From Arthrobacter sp. NicSoilC5 (GTDB taxonomy: Bacteria; Actinomycetota; Actinomycetes; Actinomycetales; Micrococcaceae), in the NCBI RefSeq assembly GCF_019977395.1, contig NZ_AP024660.1, positions 4,216,001 through 4,280,000 on the forward strand: a DNA stretch of 64,000 bases, read 5' to 3'. Each line of letters begins with the position of its first letter. Within the stretch, counting starts at the first letter, position 1. The translations under genes were made by a program, and so were the position numbers. The notes beneath the pieces were generated by a model. That model saw only the letters and a list, made by a program, of their open reading frames with translations. It made no database searches and was not told the DNA's origin. Shown one piece after another: positions 1-8,322 of this stretch.

Positions 1-631
1 TGAAGTCACGGACCGGCACGGCCAAGGAGTACAGCCCGGGCTCGGCCTCTTCGTCCACGATCGAGTATCCGCGGGCGCGCGCCGCCTCCCGCCGCGCCAG
101 GAACTCGTCCACGCTTGCGGGCGTATTGGGGCCGTGGCGCGTGAACACGACCTGTGAAAACACGCTCCGGACCTCCTCTTCCGGAGCCTCCCACAGGACC
201 GCCTGGCCGGCGTCACTGCAGTAGGCGGGATACGGGCGGCCCAGCCATGAACCCACCAGGTTGCTGCCGGCCGGGACACTCTCACCGATGGTCACCGTGC
301 TGTCACCGCGCAGCACTCCAAGGAAGCACGCCTCATTGGTCCCGGCGGCCAGGGCGTCCAGGGCGGTGGCGCCGTCGGCCTGGAGCCGGCGTTCGGTCAG
401 CAGTTGCGCGTCCGTGAAGACCGACCAGTCCAGGACATAGGTGCGCGCCGCAGTGCGGGCCAGGAAGCCTTCCTGTCCGCCGGTCCGCAGGCTGCGGGAC
501 ACCTGGCTCCGGTCCCTGTCCAGAGCGGCGGCGACCTCGGCGGCGCTGCCGCCGGGAAACCCCCGTGCGTGGCGTTCCCCCACGGCAAGCACGGCCTGGA
601 TTCCGCGGCCCATGCTGGAGGTCTTCGACAT
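1..631 (-). CDS. IclR family transcriptional regulator (partial, C-terminus off the left edge)
   Basis: The reverse strand reads open for 210 codons from an ATG at 631 to the window edge. It starts MSKTSSMGRGIQAVLAVGER and has an N-terminal winged-helix region (about residues 8-70, with AEVAAALDRDRSQVSRSLRT as the likely recognition part). An IclR effector-binding domain follows, recognisable from the GRPYPAYCSDAGQAVLWEAP segment that matches the family's GR-xxA-xxS-xxGxA signature. IclR proteins are dimeric DNA-binding regulators of catabolic genes. It is divergent from mmuM, with about 100 bases between the two starts, so it could act on the shared intergenic region. Its ligand cannot be told, and the last part of the domain is missing. 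Confidence 0.85.
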   Translation of the reverse strand, partial: MSKTSSMGRGIQAVLAVGERHARGFPGGSAAEVAAALDRDRSQVSRSLRTGGQEGFLARTAARTYVLDWSVFTDAQLLTERRLQADGATALDALAAGTNEACFLGVLRGDSTVTIGESVPAGSNLVGSWLGRPYPAYCSDAGQAVLWEAPEEEVRSVFSQVVFTRHGPNTPASVDEFLARREAARARGYSIVDEEAEPGLYSLAVPVRDF

Positions 632-697
632 AAAAGGGAGTCTAGCGATCCCAAAGGAGCCCTCCGGTACGGCCGGTTGCCGTTGCCAGGTAACACT

Positions 698-733
698 CAG
701 TAAAAGCATGAGTCCATGCCTATAGTGAACTTA
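698..733 (+). promoter_or_regulatory. Putative leaderless promoter of mmuM
   Basis: A good -10 hexamer, TATAGT, lies at 721-726. Only six bases separate it from the ATG at 733, so transcription would begin at or very near the start codon. No Shine-Dalgarno sequence is visible upstream of that ATG. The region at -35 (about 698-703, CAGTAA) is a weak match. Leaderless transcripts are common in actinobacteria. Confidence 0.45.
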
Positions 734-1689
734 TGCCTTCCCTTTCTTCCCTCTCCGCCGCACTGGAATCCGGCCGCACCCTGATTGCCGACGGCGCCCT
801 GGCCACCGAACTGGAGGCGCGCGGCTGCAACCTGGACGACTCCCTGTGGTCGGCCAAAGTCCTGCTGGAGCAGCCCGGGCTTATCCGGGACGTGCACCGA
901 GACTACTTCGCGGCGGGTGCGAACATCGCCACCACAGCCAGCTACCAGGCAACGCCCCGGGGGTTTGCGGCACGGGGCATGGCAGAGGAGGAAGCCCTGG
1001 ACCTGGTGGAACTGTCCGTCCGGCTGGCGGATGAAGCACGGCGGGAGCACCTGATGGAGCATCCGGACGCCGGGCCGCTGCTGGTGGGGGGCTCCGTGGG
1101 CCCATACGGCGCCTATCTCGCGGACGGCTCGGAATACCGGGGGGACTACAGCCTCGCCCCCGGGGAGTTCGAGGAGTTCCATGCTCCCCGCGTAGCGGCA
1201 CTGGTCAAGGCCGGCGTGGACTTCCTCGCCTTCGAGACGCTGCCCTCCTTCGCCGAGGCGGAGGCCCTGCTGGCACTCAGCCGGGAACACGGCGTCGACA
1301 CCTGGTTCTCCTTTTCCCTTCGCGACGGCGGCCACATCAGCGACGGCACGCCGCTGGCCGATGTCGCGCAACGCGTGAACGGGCACCCGCACGTTGCGGC
1401 GGTCGGAGTGAACTGCGTGCCCCTTGGCCTGGTACGGCCGGCGCTGGCCGCCCTGCGCCCGCACACGGACATACCCCTGGTGGCCTACCCGAATTCGGGG
1501 GAGACCTACGATTCCGCAACCAAGACGTGGAGCCAGGCAAGCGGAGACGAGGGCGGCGCGGCCGGGGGAGGGGCGCCTGCAAGCCTGGCCGCGGGTGCCG
1601 GGGAATGGCAGCAAGCGGGCGCGCGCATCCTGGGTGGCTGCTGCCGGACCACTCCCCGGGACATCGCTGCATTGGCCGCGCAGGCGTAG
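733..1689 (+). CDS. mmuM: Homocysteine S-methyltransferase
   Basis: A cytoplasmic enzyme that methylates homocysteine to methionine using S-methylmethionine or S-adenosylmethionine. The 318 residues form a single homocysteine-binding barrel domain of the usual length. It begins with the family motif DGALATELEARG (20-31). The three zinc and homocysteine ligands are all present: Cys228 in GVNC and Cys303-Cys304 in GGCCRTTP. A Gly/Ala-rich insertion lies at about 272-290, just before the last catalytic segment. The ATG at 733 is preceded by a -10 box rather than a ribosome binding site. The next gene starts 55 bases downstream on the same strand. Assignment is firm; which methyl donor is preferred cannot be seen. 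Confidence 0.92.
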   Translation: MPSLSSLSAALESGRTLIADGALATELEARGCNLDDSLWSAKVLLEQPGLIRDVHRDYFAAGANIATTASYQATPRGFAARGMAEEEALDLVELSVRLADEARREHLMEHPDAGPLLVGGSVGPYGAYLADGSEYRGDYSLAPGEFEEFHAPRVAALVKAGVDFLAFETLPSFAEAEALLALSREHGVDTWFSFSLRDGGHISDGTPLADVAQRVNGHPHVAAVGVNCVPLGLVRPALAALRPHTDIPLVAYPNSGETYDSATKTWSQASGDEGGAAGGGAPASLAAGAGEWQQAGARILGGCCRTTPRDIAALAAQA

Positions 1690-1744
1690 CCTTCCGGGAA
1701 CACTGCCGCCTCCACGGGTGTTAAACCCAGTGGAGAAGCGAACA

Positions 1745-2092
1745 ATGGACACCAGAACTTACACAGCACTTGTCATACCGGCCGGCAATGCCGAGCCCAT
1801 CCGCCTGGAACAGGTTGACGCGGACCTGAAGGCCCTTGAAGCCCTGGTGGGCGGCCCGCTGGAATCCGTGATCCGCGGCGACTGGCATGTCTACCTCAAC
1901 GCGGAAAGCGTCACGAGGCTCCTTCCGGTCAACTTCCGCGCTGGGCAGCTGATGCACGAATGCGGCCTGGACCTTGACGGGATCCGCGGCACCGCAGTTT
2001 TCCTGGGCCGCGGCGAACACGGCACCGAGACAGACATCCCCGAGCACCTGGAGCGGCTCGTGGAGGAGCTTTTCGGGGCGTTGGCCGCCTAG
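1745..2092 (+). CDS. DUF3846-like small protein
   Basis: A 115-residue soluble protein with a GGAGAAG ribosome binding site about 8 bases ahead of the ATG. The N-terminal half (YTALVIPAGNAEPIRLEQVD and ALEALVGGPLESV) has the look of the DUF3846 family, whose function is unknown. These proteins occur in actinobacteria and often on phages and plasmids. The rest (LPVNFRAGQLMHECGLDL, then GIRGTAVFLG) also fits that family. No membrane segment or catalytic motif is visible. It follows mmuM on the same strand with a 55-base gap, and its stop codon overlaps by 4 bases the stop of the convergent reductase-like gene. Confidence 0.8.
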   Translation: MDTRTYTALVIPAGNAEPIRLEQVDADLKALEALVGGPLESVIRGDWHVYLNAESVTRLLPVNFRAGQLMHECGLDLDGIRGTAVFLGRGEHGTETDIPEHLERLVEELFGALAA

Positions 2093-2643
2093 TCGCTGGC
2101 GCGTACCCCGTAGGTGCTCAGCACGTTGCCCTTGCTGGTTGCCGACTGCTCCTGCAGCACCAGGCGTGTCAGCGGGTCGCCGTCCTCGAACAGCCGGCGG
2201 CCGCTGCCGGCGATTACGGGGTGGGTCATCAGCTGCAGCGAGTCCAGCAGCCCGGCGAACAGCAGCTGCCGCACCACGGAGATGCTTCCGCACACGGCGA
2301 TTTCGCCGCCGTCGCGTTCCTTCAGCGCGCCCACGAATTCCGTCAGCGGCGCGTCCATCACCCGCGAGTTCTGCCATTCCAGCGGTCCCGTCAACGTGCG
2401 CGACGCAACGAACTTTTCCACGGGGTTGATGAACGCGCCAAAGTCCTGGTCCTGCGGAGCGGTGGGCCAGTAATCCGCCCACTCCTGATAGCTCACGCGG
2501 CCCAGGATGACGGTGTCCACGCTGTTGATCATCCTGGCCAGGCCCGCACCGAGTTCCTCATCGAAGCTGTCGAACTGGAACTTGAAAGGTTCGGACACCA
2601 CCCCGTCCACGGAGTGGAACAGGCCGGCAGTGACTTTGCGCAT
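2089..2643 (-). CDS. Dihydrofolate reductase family (RibD C-terminal domain) protein
   Basis: A 184-residue protein of the RibD_C/DHFR-like fold. It starts MRKVTAGLFHSVDGVV, the usual first strand and loop. It also carries the NADPH-site features GRVSYQEWADYWP (about residues 48-60) and GGEIAVCGSISVVRQLLFAGLLD (about 111-133). Its length is typical of the stand-alone actinobacterial group, which are presumed NADPH-dependent reductases with unknown substrates, not the housekeeping FolA. The family occurs in many paralogues per genome. The start ATG sits after a GGAG-like stretch (complement of 2644-2650). Its 3' end overlaps that of the preceding convergent gene. Confidence 0.85.
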   Translation of the reverse strand: MRKVTAGLFHSVDGVVSEPFKFQFDSFDEELGAGLARMINSVDTVILGRVSYQEWADYWPTAPQDQDFGAFINPVEKFVASRTLTGPLEWQNSRVMDAPLTEFVGALKERDGGEIAVCGSISVVRQLLFAGLLDSLQLMTHPVIAGSGRRLFEDGDPLTRLVLQEQSATSKGNVLSTYGVRASD

Positions 2644-2866
2644 GGGAGCCTCCAGATAATGTGCGGACAGGCCCTACGGTATTCGGCCAGGTCCTTTGCG
2701 GGAAGGGTTTTGGGGCGGCCGTTTCGGCCCCCGGATACGGACGACGCCGGAAGCCGCGTTAGCTTCATCACTCGCCGTGTTGCCTTGCGCGGTTTCGAAC
2801 CTGCCGGGCCCCATACTGGTGAGTGAACGGCTTTCGCCGTCCCCCCGGCCAGGCAGGAGGAAGTGC

Positions 2867-3277
2867 ATGGAAACCCTGAAAAAAGTCGTGACCAACCAGT
2901 ATTTTCCTGCCGGCGCCGTGCTGACGGCCGTCCTGCTGTTCTGGGTCGTCGCCATGCTGGGCGGCCTGTCGCTGCTCAACAACAACCAACCGCCGTTGAC
3001 CACCCTGACCTGGATGCTGTTCGTCTACGCCGCAGCCGTGCTGACGCCCCTCGCAGGACTGCTGGCCGCCGTCGACCTGGTGCGCCGCTGGCGCCGCGAC
3101 CGCGCTGCCGTCCCGGCCGCCTCCACGCCCGCCGGCACGGCCAGCGTTCCTGCCGGTGCCGGGGAACCGGCCCAGCCCGCGCAGCCGCAAAACTCCCAGC
3201 CGCAGGCTTCCCAGCCCCAGTCTTCCCAGCCGGCGCCGGGCAAGCCGCAGCGCCCGGGCCGCCAGGAAGCAGCCTGA
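2867..3277 (+). CDS. Small membrane protein with Pro/Gln/Ala-rich tail
   Basis: A 136-residue protein with an AGGAGGAAG ribosome binding site just before the ATG. Two hydrophobic segments (about residues 13-38 and 46-70) are followed by a basic stop-transfer stretch, RRWRRDR. The last 50 or so residues form a low-complexity Pro/Gln/Ser/Ala tail built on short Q-P-Q-x-S-Q-P repeats, presumably cytoplasmic. I do not recognise a family. The tail is a compositional oddity and not evidence of function. It converges on the GGDEF-EAL gene with 16 bases between stop codons. Confidence 0.75.
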   Translation: METLKKVVTNQYFPAGAVLTAVLLFWVVAMLGGLSLLNNNQPPLTTLTWMLFVYAAAVLTPLAGLLAAVDLVRRWRRDRAAVPAASTPAGTASVPAGAGEPAQPAQPQNSQPQASQPQSSQPAPGKPQRPGRQEAA

Positions 3278-3293
3278 CCCCGGAGCCTTCCGG

Positions 3294-5468
3294 CTACCTG
3301 CCCTTCAGCGCGTTGAGGGCTTCTTCCGCGTGGTGCAAAGCCTGGTGCAGCCTGTCACCGGGTTCCGGCAGCGAGAAAAGGTACCCCTGGAGTGAATCGC
3401 ACTCCAGTGCCGTCAGGTAGTCCGCCTGCGCTGCTGTCTCGATGCCCTCGGCCGTCACGGTCAGGCCCAGGCTGTGCGCCATGTTGATCATGGAGCTGAG
3501 GATGGGCAGGCGCTCATTGCCGGTCCGCACCATGGAGACGAAGGTCTTGTCGATCTTGACGGTATCCACAGGCAGGTCCTGCAGCCGGCCCAGCGAGGAA
3601 TAGCCGGTGCCAAAGTCATCCAGCGCCACCCGGGCGCCCGTATCCCGCAGCGCGCTGAGCTGCTGGATCAGGCTGCAGTCGGCGTCGAAGAACACGCTCT
3701 CGGTAACTTCCACGACCAGCTGGTAGGGCGCCACCCCGCTGGCTTCCGCCAGCCGCAGGACGTTTTCGGCGAAGTCGGGTTCCTGCAGCTGCACGCCGGA
3801 GACGTTCACGGCCAGGGACCGTGACGGATCCTCGCTGAGCCACTGGGACAGCTGCACCATTCCGGTGGCCATTACCTCGGCCCCGATCTCGCCGATCAGC
3901 CCGGTGCGCTCGGCGAGTGGGATGAAGATCGACGGCGGTATCCGCTCGCCGCCCCGGTCCCACCTGGCCAGCGCCTCCAGTTGGACCACCTGCCCCATGC
4001 GGTGCGAGACGATCGGCTGGAAGTCCACGGTGATTTCGCCGCGGGGCACCGCCAGCTGGAGCCCGCTTTCCATGTGCGTCCGCTGCACCAGGGCCTGCAT
4101 CATGTCCGGGTGGAACCGCAGGAACCGGTTCTTGCCGGCGGCCTTGGCGGCGTACATCGCGATGTCCGCATGCCGCAGCAGTTCGGACGGGCCCACGCTG
4201 TCCTGGCCCAGGGAGGCGAGCCCCAGGCTCAGGCTGGGGCGCAGGACGGTGCCGCCGATGGTCACCGGGACGTGCAGGCAGCGCACGATGCACGCGGCGA
4301 TTGCGTCGGCGTCGGGGCAGGCCGTCAGGAGGACCACAAACTCGTCGCCGCCCAGCCGGGCCACGACGTCGGCCGTGGGAACGCAGCCGCGGAGCCGGCG
4401 TGACACCTCGATGAGCATGTCGTCGCCCGCCTGGTGGCCAAGGATATCGTTGACTTCCTTGAAGTCGTCGAGGTCCAGGAGCAGGACATCCACGGTCTTC
4501 AGCCGCGGTTCCTGCAGGGATTCGGCCAGGGCATCGTTGAAGACGGCCCGGTTGGCCAGCCCGGTCAGGGGGTCCTGGAAGGCCATGGCGCGCAGCTTCT
4601 CAGCCTGCACGGCGAGGTCCATCAGGGCCTGCTGTGCCTGCTCCTGCGCTTTCCGCCGTGGCGTCACGTCGCGGAAGCTCCATACGCGGCCCACGATTTT
4701 CTCGCCGACGCGTTGCGGGCGGGAATAGCGTTCCAGGGTACGGCCGTCGCGGAGTTCCACCACGTCGTGGCTTTCGGCTGCCGGGTCCTCCTGGACTTCG
4801 CCCAGCCGCGCGGCGAAGGGCACGGGATCTGCAATTTGCGCCATGACCAGCCGCAGCGCCGGCTCCTCGCTGTCGGCCTCCATCATCTCGGGAGGGATGC
4901 CCCACATGGTGAGGAACTGGTCGTTGAATCCGGCCACGCTGCCGTCGGTGGCGATGACCAGGATGCCGTCTGCAGTTGATTCAAGGGTGGCCGTCAACAG
5001 GGACATGGCCTCGCGGAGGTTGGCGTCGGCTGTCTTGCGGTGCGCAGTGCCGCGCGCAGAGAGCAGCAGCCGTGCGCCGGCCGGGCCGCTTATGCCGGCG
5101 CCGTTTCGTTGGGTGCCGTCCGGGTCCGGCCCGGGGAGGACGGCCACGGCCAGTTCGACGGCGGTCTCGGTGCCATCCCCGCGCAGGGCGCTGATTTCCA
5201 GCGGCGGGGGATGCTCTTCCGGGTGGGTGAGGAGCTGGTGCAGCAGATGGGCCACGTCGTCGCGGAAACCCTCGCCGATCAGCAGCCGGTGGTCCAGGCC
5301 GGTGAAGGCGTCCCGGTGCAGGGCAAACAGCCGTGCCGCTGCCGCGTTTACCGCCAGGACGGTGCCGTCCGCAGCCAGGGCCAAAAGGGCATCCGGACTT
5401 GCGTCCATGACCCCGCCAAAAGTTTGTAATGCCACATTGTTGTCACGGCCCGAAAAACCGGTCATCAC
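3294..5468 (-). CDS. PAS-PAS-GGDEF-EAL cyclic-di-GMP turnover protein
   Basis: A 724-residue cytoplasmic signalling protein that probably makes and/or degrades c-di-GMP. Two PAS sensor domains (about 18-140 and 155-275) are followed by GGDEF (about 290-450; intact GGDEF at 373-377 and the DFKEVND substrate loop) and EAL (about 470-715; EAL at 498-500, then LAVNVSG, VVEVTES, DDFGTGYSSL and KIDK). Both active sites look complete. No RxxD inhibitory site is visible five residues before GGDEF, so the cyclase may lack product feedback. There is no transmembrane segment, which suggests it senses a cytoplasmic cue such as redox or a small ligand. It is transcribed alone. Confidence 0.93.
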   Translation of the reverse strand: MMTGFSGRDNNVALQTFGGVMDASPDALLALAADGTVLAVNAAAARLFALHRDAFTGLDHRLLIGEGFRDDVAHLLHQLLTHPEEHPPPLEISALRGDGTETAVELAVAVLPGPDPDGTQRNGAGISGPAGARLLLSARGTAHRKTADANLREAMSLLTATLESTADGILVIATDGSVAGFNDQFLTMWGIPPEMMEADSEEPALRLVMAQIADPVPFAARLGEVQEDPAAESHDVVELRDGRTLERYSRPQRVGEKIVGRVWSFRDVTPRRKAQEQAQQALMDLAVQAEKLRAMAFQDPLTGLANRAVFNDALAESLQEPRLKTVDVLLLDLDDFKEVNDILGHQAGDDMLIEVSRRLRGCVPTADVVARLGGDEFVVLLTACPDADAIAACIVRCLHVPVTIGGTVLRPSLSLGLASLGQDSVGPSELLRHADIAMYAAKAAGKNRFLRFHPDMMQALVQRTHMESGLQLAVPRGEITVDFQPIVSHRMGQVVQLEALARWDRGGERIPPSIFIPLAERTGLIGEIGAEVMATGMVQLSQWLSEDPSRSLAVNVSGVQLQEPDFAENVLRLAEASGVAPYQLVVEVTESVFFDADCSLIQQLSALRDTGARVALDDFGTGYSSLGRLQDLPVDTVKIDKTFVSMVRTGNERLPILSSMINMAHSLGLTVTAEGIETAAQADYLTALECDSLQGYLFSLPEPGDRLHQALHHAEEALNALKGR

Positions 5469-5560
5469 ACCACCCCTTCGCCATCATAAAGGCCGCAGGG
5501 GGAAATTGGGCCGGTACCCATACCTTCATTTTGGTCCAGCACGGACCTGGCCCCGGACGT

Positions 5561-5594
5561 AAAAAGCGCCGGACCCCACAATGGGGTCCGGCGC
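5561..5594 (-). terminator. Rho-independent terminator of the YeaQ-type gene
   Basis: A perfect 12-bp stem (5566-5577 with 5583-5594) and 5-base loop is followed on the minus strand by TTTTT (5565-5561). It lies directly downstream of the YeaQ-type membrane protein gene. Confidence 0.9.
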
Positions 5595-5621
5595 CTCTTA
5601 CTGATGGATAGGGGAAAGCCG

Positions 5622-5891
5622 CTACACCCGGCGGCCGCTGCGGTTGGTGACGGCGCCGTAGATCAGCAGCACGATGATCGAGCCGAGGATGGCCAGCAGC
5701 CAGGTCCTGATGTCAAAGAATTCGGCCAGTCCGCCGCCGAAGATCAGTGATCCGATCCAGCCGCCCAGGATGGCCCCAACAACGCCGAGGACCATGGTGA
5801 TCACCCAGCCGCCGCCTTGGCGTCCCGGCAGGATGGCCTTTGCAATGGCTCCAGCAATCAGGCCCAAAATGAGAAATCCGATAATGCCCAT
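5622..5891 (-). CDS. GlsB/YeaQ/YmgE family stress-associated membrane protein
   Basis: An 89-residue integral membrane protein with three hydrophobic helices and the family's glycine-rich pattern (LIAGAIAKAILPGRQGGGW, then VGAILGGWIGS). The family was once called 'transglycosylase-associated' and its members are often stress-induced, but the molecular role is unknown. I chose the ATG at 5891 because AAGGAG lies at the right distance upstream; an in-frame start at 5945 would add 18 unconserved residues. It has its own terminator, so it is probably a single-gene unit. Confidence 0.88.
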   Translation of the reverse strand: MGIIGFLILGLIAGAIAKAILPGRQGGGWVITMVLGVVGAILGGWIGSLIFGGGLAEFFDIRTWLLAILGSIIVLLIYGAVTNRSGRRV

Positions 5892-6090
5892 GTTGCCACT
5901 CCTTGTCAGTAAGTTGTGCCGGGCCCCCATTTCCGGTTCCCTCATTCAATCAGCAGGCTTACTACTCTGCAAGGCTTTCAATATCACAGGATGACTGTCA
6001 GTTTGACCCGAATTCCGCGAACTTTTCTCCGGCGGTAAAGCGGCTGCCGGTAGGATTGGGTGTCCCTGCATCTGATGAAGGAGCTCCGGC

Positions 6091-6954
6091 ATGTCCAGCC
6101 ACACCCAGCGGCCGCGTGCCATCTTCCTTGACATCGACGGCACCTACGCTGACCACGGGCTGGCTCCGGAGGCCCACGTGGATGCCGTCCGGACCGCACG
6201 GAAGCTGGGCCACCTGGTGTTCGTCTGCACCGGACGTCCCCTGTCCATGGTGCCCGGGCACATCCTCGAAGCAGGATTCGACGGCACCATTACCGGCGCC
6301 GGCGCCAGGGTGGAGGTCAGCGGTGAAGTCCTCAAGGACACCCGCTTTGAGCCGGAGCTGGCGGCACGCATCGTCGAAACGCTCGACGCGCACGGTGCGG
6401 CCTACATCCTGGAAGCGCCGGAGGCCCTGCACGGCCGGACGGGCGTGGACCGGCGGCTGCGGGAGGTCCTCGGGCCCATCTTTGCCGGCCGGCCGCAGCA
6501 TGACGGCGTCCTCAGCACGGACGTTGATCCGCTCGAGGACATCCTGGGGCCCATGCAGTACAGCGACGACCTCCGCGCCACGTCCTACGCCAAAATCTCC
6601 TGCTTCGACTCGCCGGTGCCGCTGGGCCGCCTGATGGAAACCTTCGGCCCCGGGGTGGGGCTGATTCCCAGCTCGCTGTCGGCGCTGGGCGAGCGTGCCG
6701 GGGAGATCTACATGGCGGGCACCCATAAGGCCGTGGGTATCCAGGTGGTGGAGGCCCGGCTCGGCCTGGACCGGGCAGACATCGTGGCCATCGGCGACAG
6801 CGCCAACGACGTGGAGATGCTCGAGTACGCGGGCGTGGGCATCGCCGTGGAAGGTGGCCATCCCTCCGTTCTTGCCGTAGCGGACAGGGTTACCGCCGCG
6901 CCGGCCGGTGGCGGCGTTGCGCTGGCCTTCGCCGAGCTGGGGCTCCTGGGCTGA
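6091..6954 (+). CDS. Cof-type HAD-superfamily phosphatase
   Basis: A 287-residue soluble hydrolase of the haloacid dehalogenase superfamily. Motif I is FLDIDGTYADHG (Asp nucleophile near residue 12). Motif II is in VFVCTGRP and motif IV is GDSANDVEMLEYAGVGIA near the C-terminus. The large middle region between motifs II and III fits a type-IIB (Cof) cap. Relatives dephosphorylate sugar phosphates or similar small molecules; the substrate here is unknown. An AAGGAG ribosome binding site lies about 8 bases before the ATG. It converges on the UDP-glucose dehydrogenase gene with 3 bases between stop codons. Confidence 0.9.
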   Translation: MSSHTQRPRAIFLDIDGTYADHGLAPEAHVDAVRTARKLGHLVFVCTGRPLSMVPGHILEAGFDGTITGAGARVEVSGEVLKDTRFEPELAARIVETLDAHGAAYILEAPEALHGRTGVDRRLREVLGPIFAGRPQHDGVLSTDVDPLEDILGPMQYSDDLRATSYAKISCFDSPVPLGRLMETFGPGVGLIPSSLSALGERAGEIYMAGTHKAVGIQVVEARLGLDRADIVAIGDSANDVEMLEYAGVGIAVEGGHPSVLAVADRVTAAPAGGGVALAFAELGLLG

Positions 6955-6957
6955 ACC

Positions 6958-8322
6958 TCAGTGTGCGGCCGCCGCCAAGGCCCCCGCGGCGGTCCCAAGT
7001 CCTCGCACCACCCAGCCCTGTTCCTGCCAGGCGGCAGCATCCAGCACATTGCGCGCATCCAGGACCACCCGGCGTCGTACCTGCTGCCCGGTCGAGGCGG
7101 GGCACAGCTGCCGGTACTCGTCCCATTCGGTGAGGAGCAACACCAGTTCGGCGTCCTGGAGCGCCCGCGCCGCGGAGGACTCGAACCGGAGGCGTGGGTA
7201 GCGGCGCCACGCAAGGTTCACCGCTTTGGGGTCCGTGACGGTCACATGGGCACCGGCGGCGGCCAGCCGGTCCGCGACATCCAGTGCCGGGGAGTCGCGG
7301 ATGTCGTCGGTATCCGGTTTGAAGGATGCACCCAGCACGGTGATGGAACGCCCGGCGAGCGCCCCGCCGCACAGTTCCGCCGCCAGGCGCACCGTGCGTT
7401 CCCGCTGGCCCAGGTTCACTGCATCCACCAGCCGCATCCAGTCCTCCACCGCGGGCACGCCCAGGGTGGCTGCCTGGGTTCGGAAGCTGCGGATGTCCTT
7501 GGGCAGGCAGCCGCCGCCGAAACCAAGACCCGCGTGCAGGTACCGGCCACCGATCCGCGGATCCAGCCCCATCGCCTCGCTGAGTTCGGTGACATCAGCG
7601 CCCGCGGCATCGCACAATCCAGCGACGGCGTTGATGAAGCTGACCTTGGTTGCCAGGTAGGCGTTCGCTGCCGATTTGATGAGCTCTGCCGTGGCGAAAT
7701 TGCAGACCAGCCGCGGGATGCCGGCAGCCAGCAGCGGCTCATAGACGCCGTCCAGGGCCGCCGTCACCCCCAGGGGTGCGCCGGTGGCGGGATGGAAGGC
7801 GGCGGCCCGGCCGCCGTCCACGCCGTAGACCAGCCGGTCCGGAACCAGGGAGTCCTTGACGGCGGTGCCCTGCCGGAGGAACTCGGGATTCCAGCCGAGC
7901 AGCACATCAGGCCGTGCGGCCAGGACATCCTGAAGCATGTCCACGGTGCCAACGGGCACCGTGGATTTACCGACGACGACGGCGCCCGCGGCCAGGTGCG
8001 GCAGCAAGGCCGCTGCGGCGGAGACCAGGAAGGTGAGGTCGGCGGCGTCGGACGTCTTGTCCTGCGGCGTCCCCACGCACAGAAAGTGCACCTGGGCGTC
8101 CCCTGCGTCGGCGGGATCGGTGGAGAAGTGCAGCCGTCCGGTGGCGCGGCCGTGCTCCAGGAGTTCATCCAGTCCAGGTTCGTGGAACGGTGCGGCTCCC
8201 CGTGCCAGTTGCGCCACCTTGCCGGGGTCGACGTCGATGCCCACCACGGTGTGGCCCATGGAGGCCAGGGTTGCTGCGTGGACCGCGCCCAGGTATCCGC
8301 AGCCGATCACGGAAATCTTCAT
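6958..8322 (-). CDS. ugd: UDP-glucose 6-dehydrogenase (UDP-glucose/GDP-mannose dehydrogenase family)
   Basis: Oxidises UDP-glucose to UDP-glucuronate with two NAD+. The 454-residue length is standard. The Rossmann motif GCGYLG (7-12), Lys216 in AELIKSAANAY and the catalytic Cys272 in GFGGGCLPKD are all present. The C-terminal UDP-binding domain begins near residue 320. The ATG at 8322 was chosen for its AGGAG site and because it overlaps the stop of the upstream glycosyltransferase gene by 4 bases. A longer in-frame extension to 8541 would run into that gene. The coupling suggests UDP-glucuronate is made for the neighbouring transferase. A UDP-ManNAc dehydrogenase is less likely. Confidence 0.9.
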   Translation of the reverse strand: MKISVIGCGYLGAVHAATLASMGHTVVGIDVDPGKVAQLARGAAPFHEPGLDELLEHGRATGRLHFSTDPADAGDAQVHFLCVGTPQDKTSDAADLTFLVSAAAALLPHLAAGAVVVGKSTVPVGTVDMLQDVLAARPDVLLGWNPEFLRQGTAVKDSLVPDRLVYGVDGGRAAAFHPATGAPLGVTAALDGVYEPLLAAGIPRLVCNFATAELIKSAANAYLATKVSFINAVAGLCDAAGADVTELSEAMGLDPRIGGRYLHAGLGFGGGCLPKDIRSFRTQAATLGVPAVEDWMRLVDAVNLGQRERTVRLAAELCGGALAGRSITVLGASFKPDTDDIRDSPALDVADRLAAAGAHVTVTDPKAVNLAWRRYPRLRFESSAARALQDAELVLLLTEWDEYRQLCPASTGQQVRRRVVLDARNVLDAAAWQEQGWVVRGLGTAAGALAAAAH

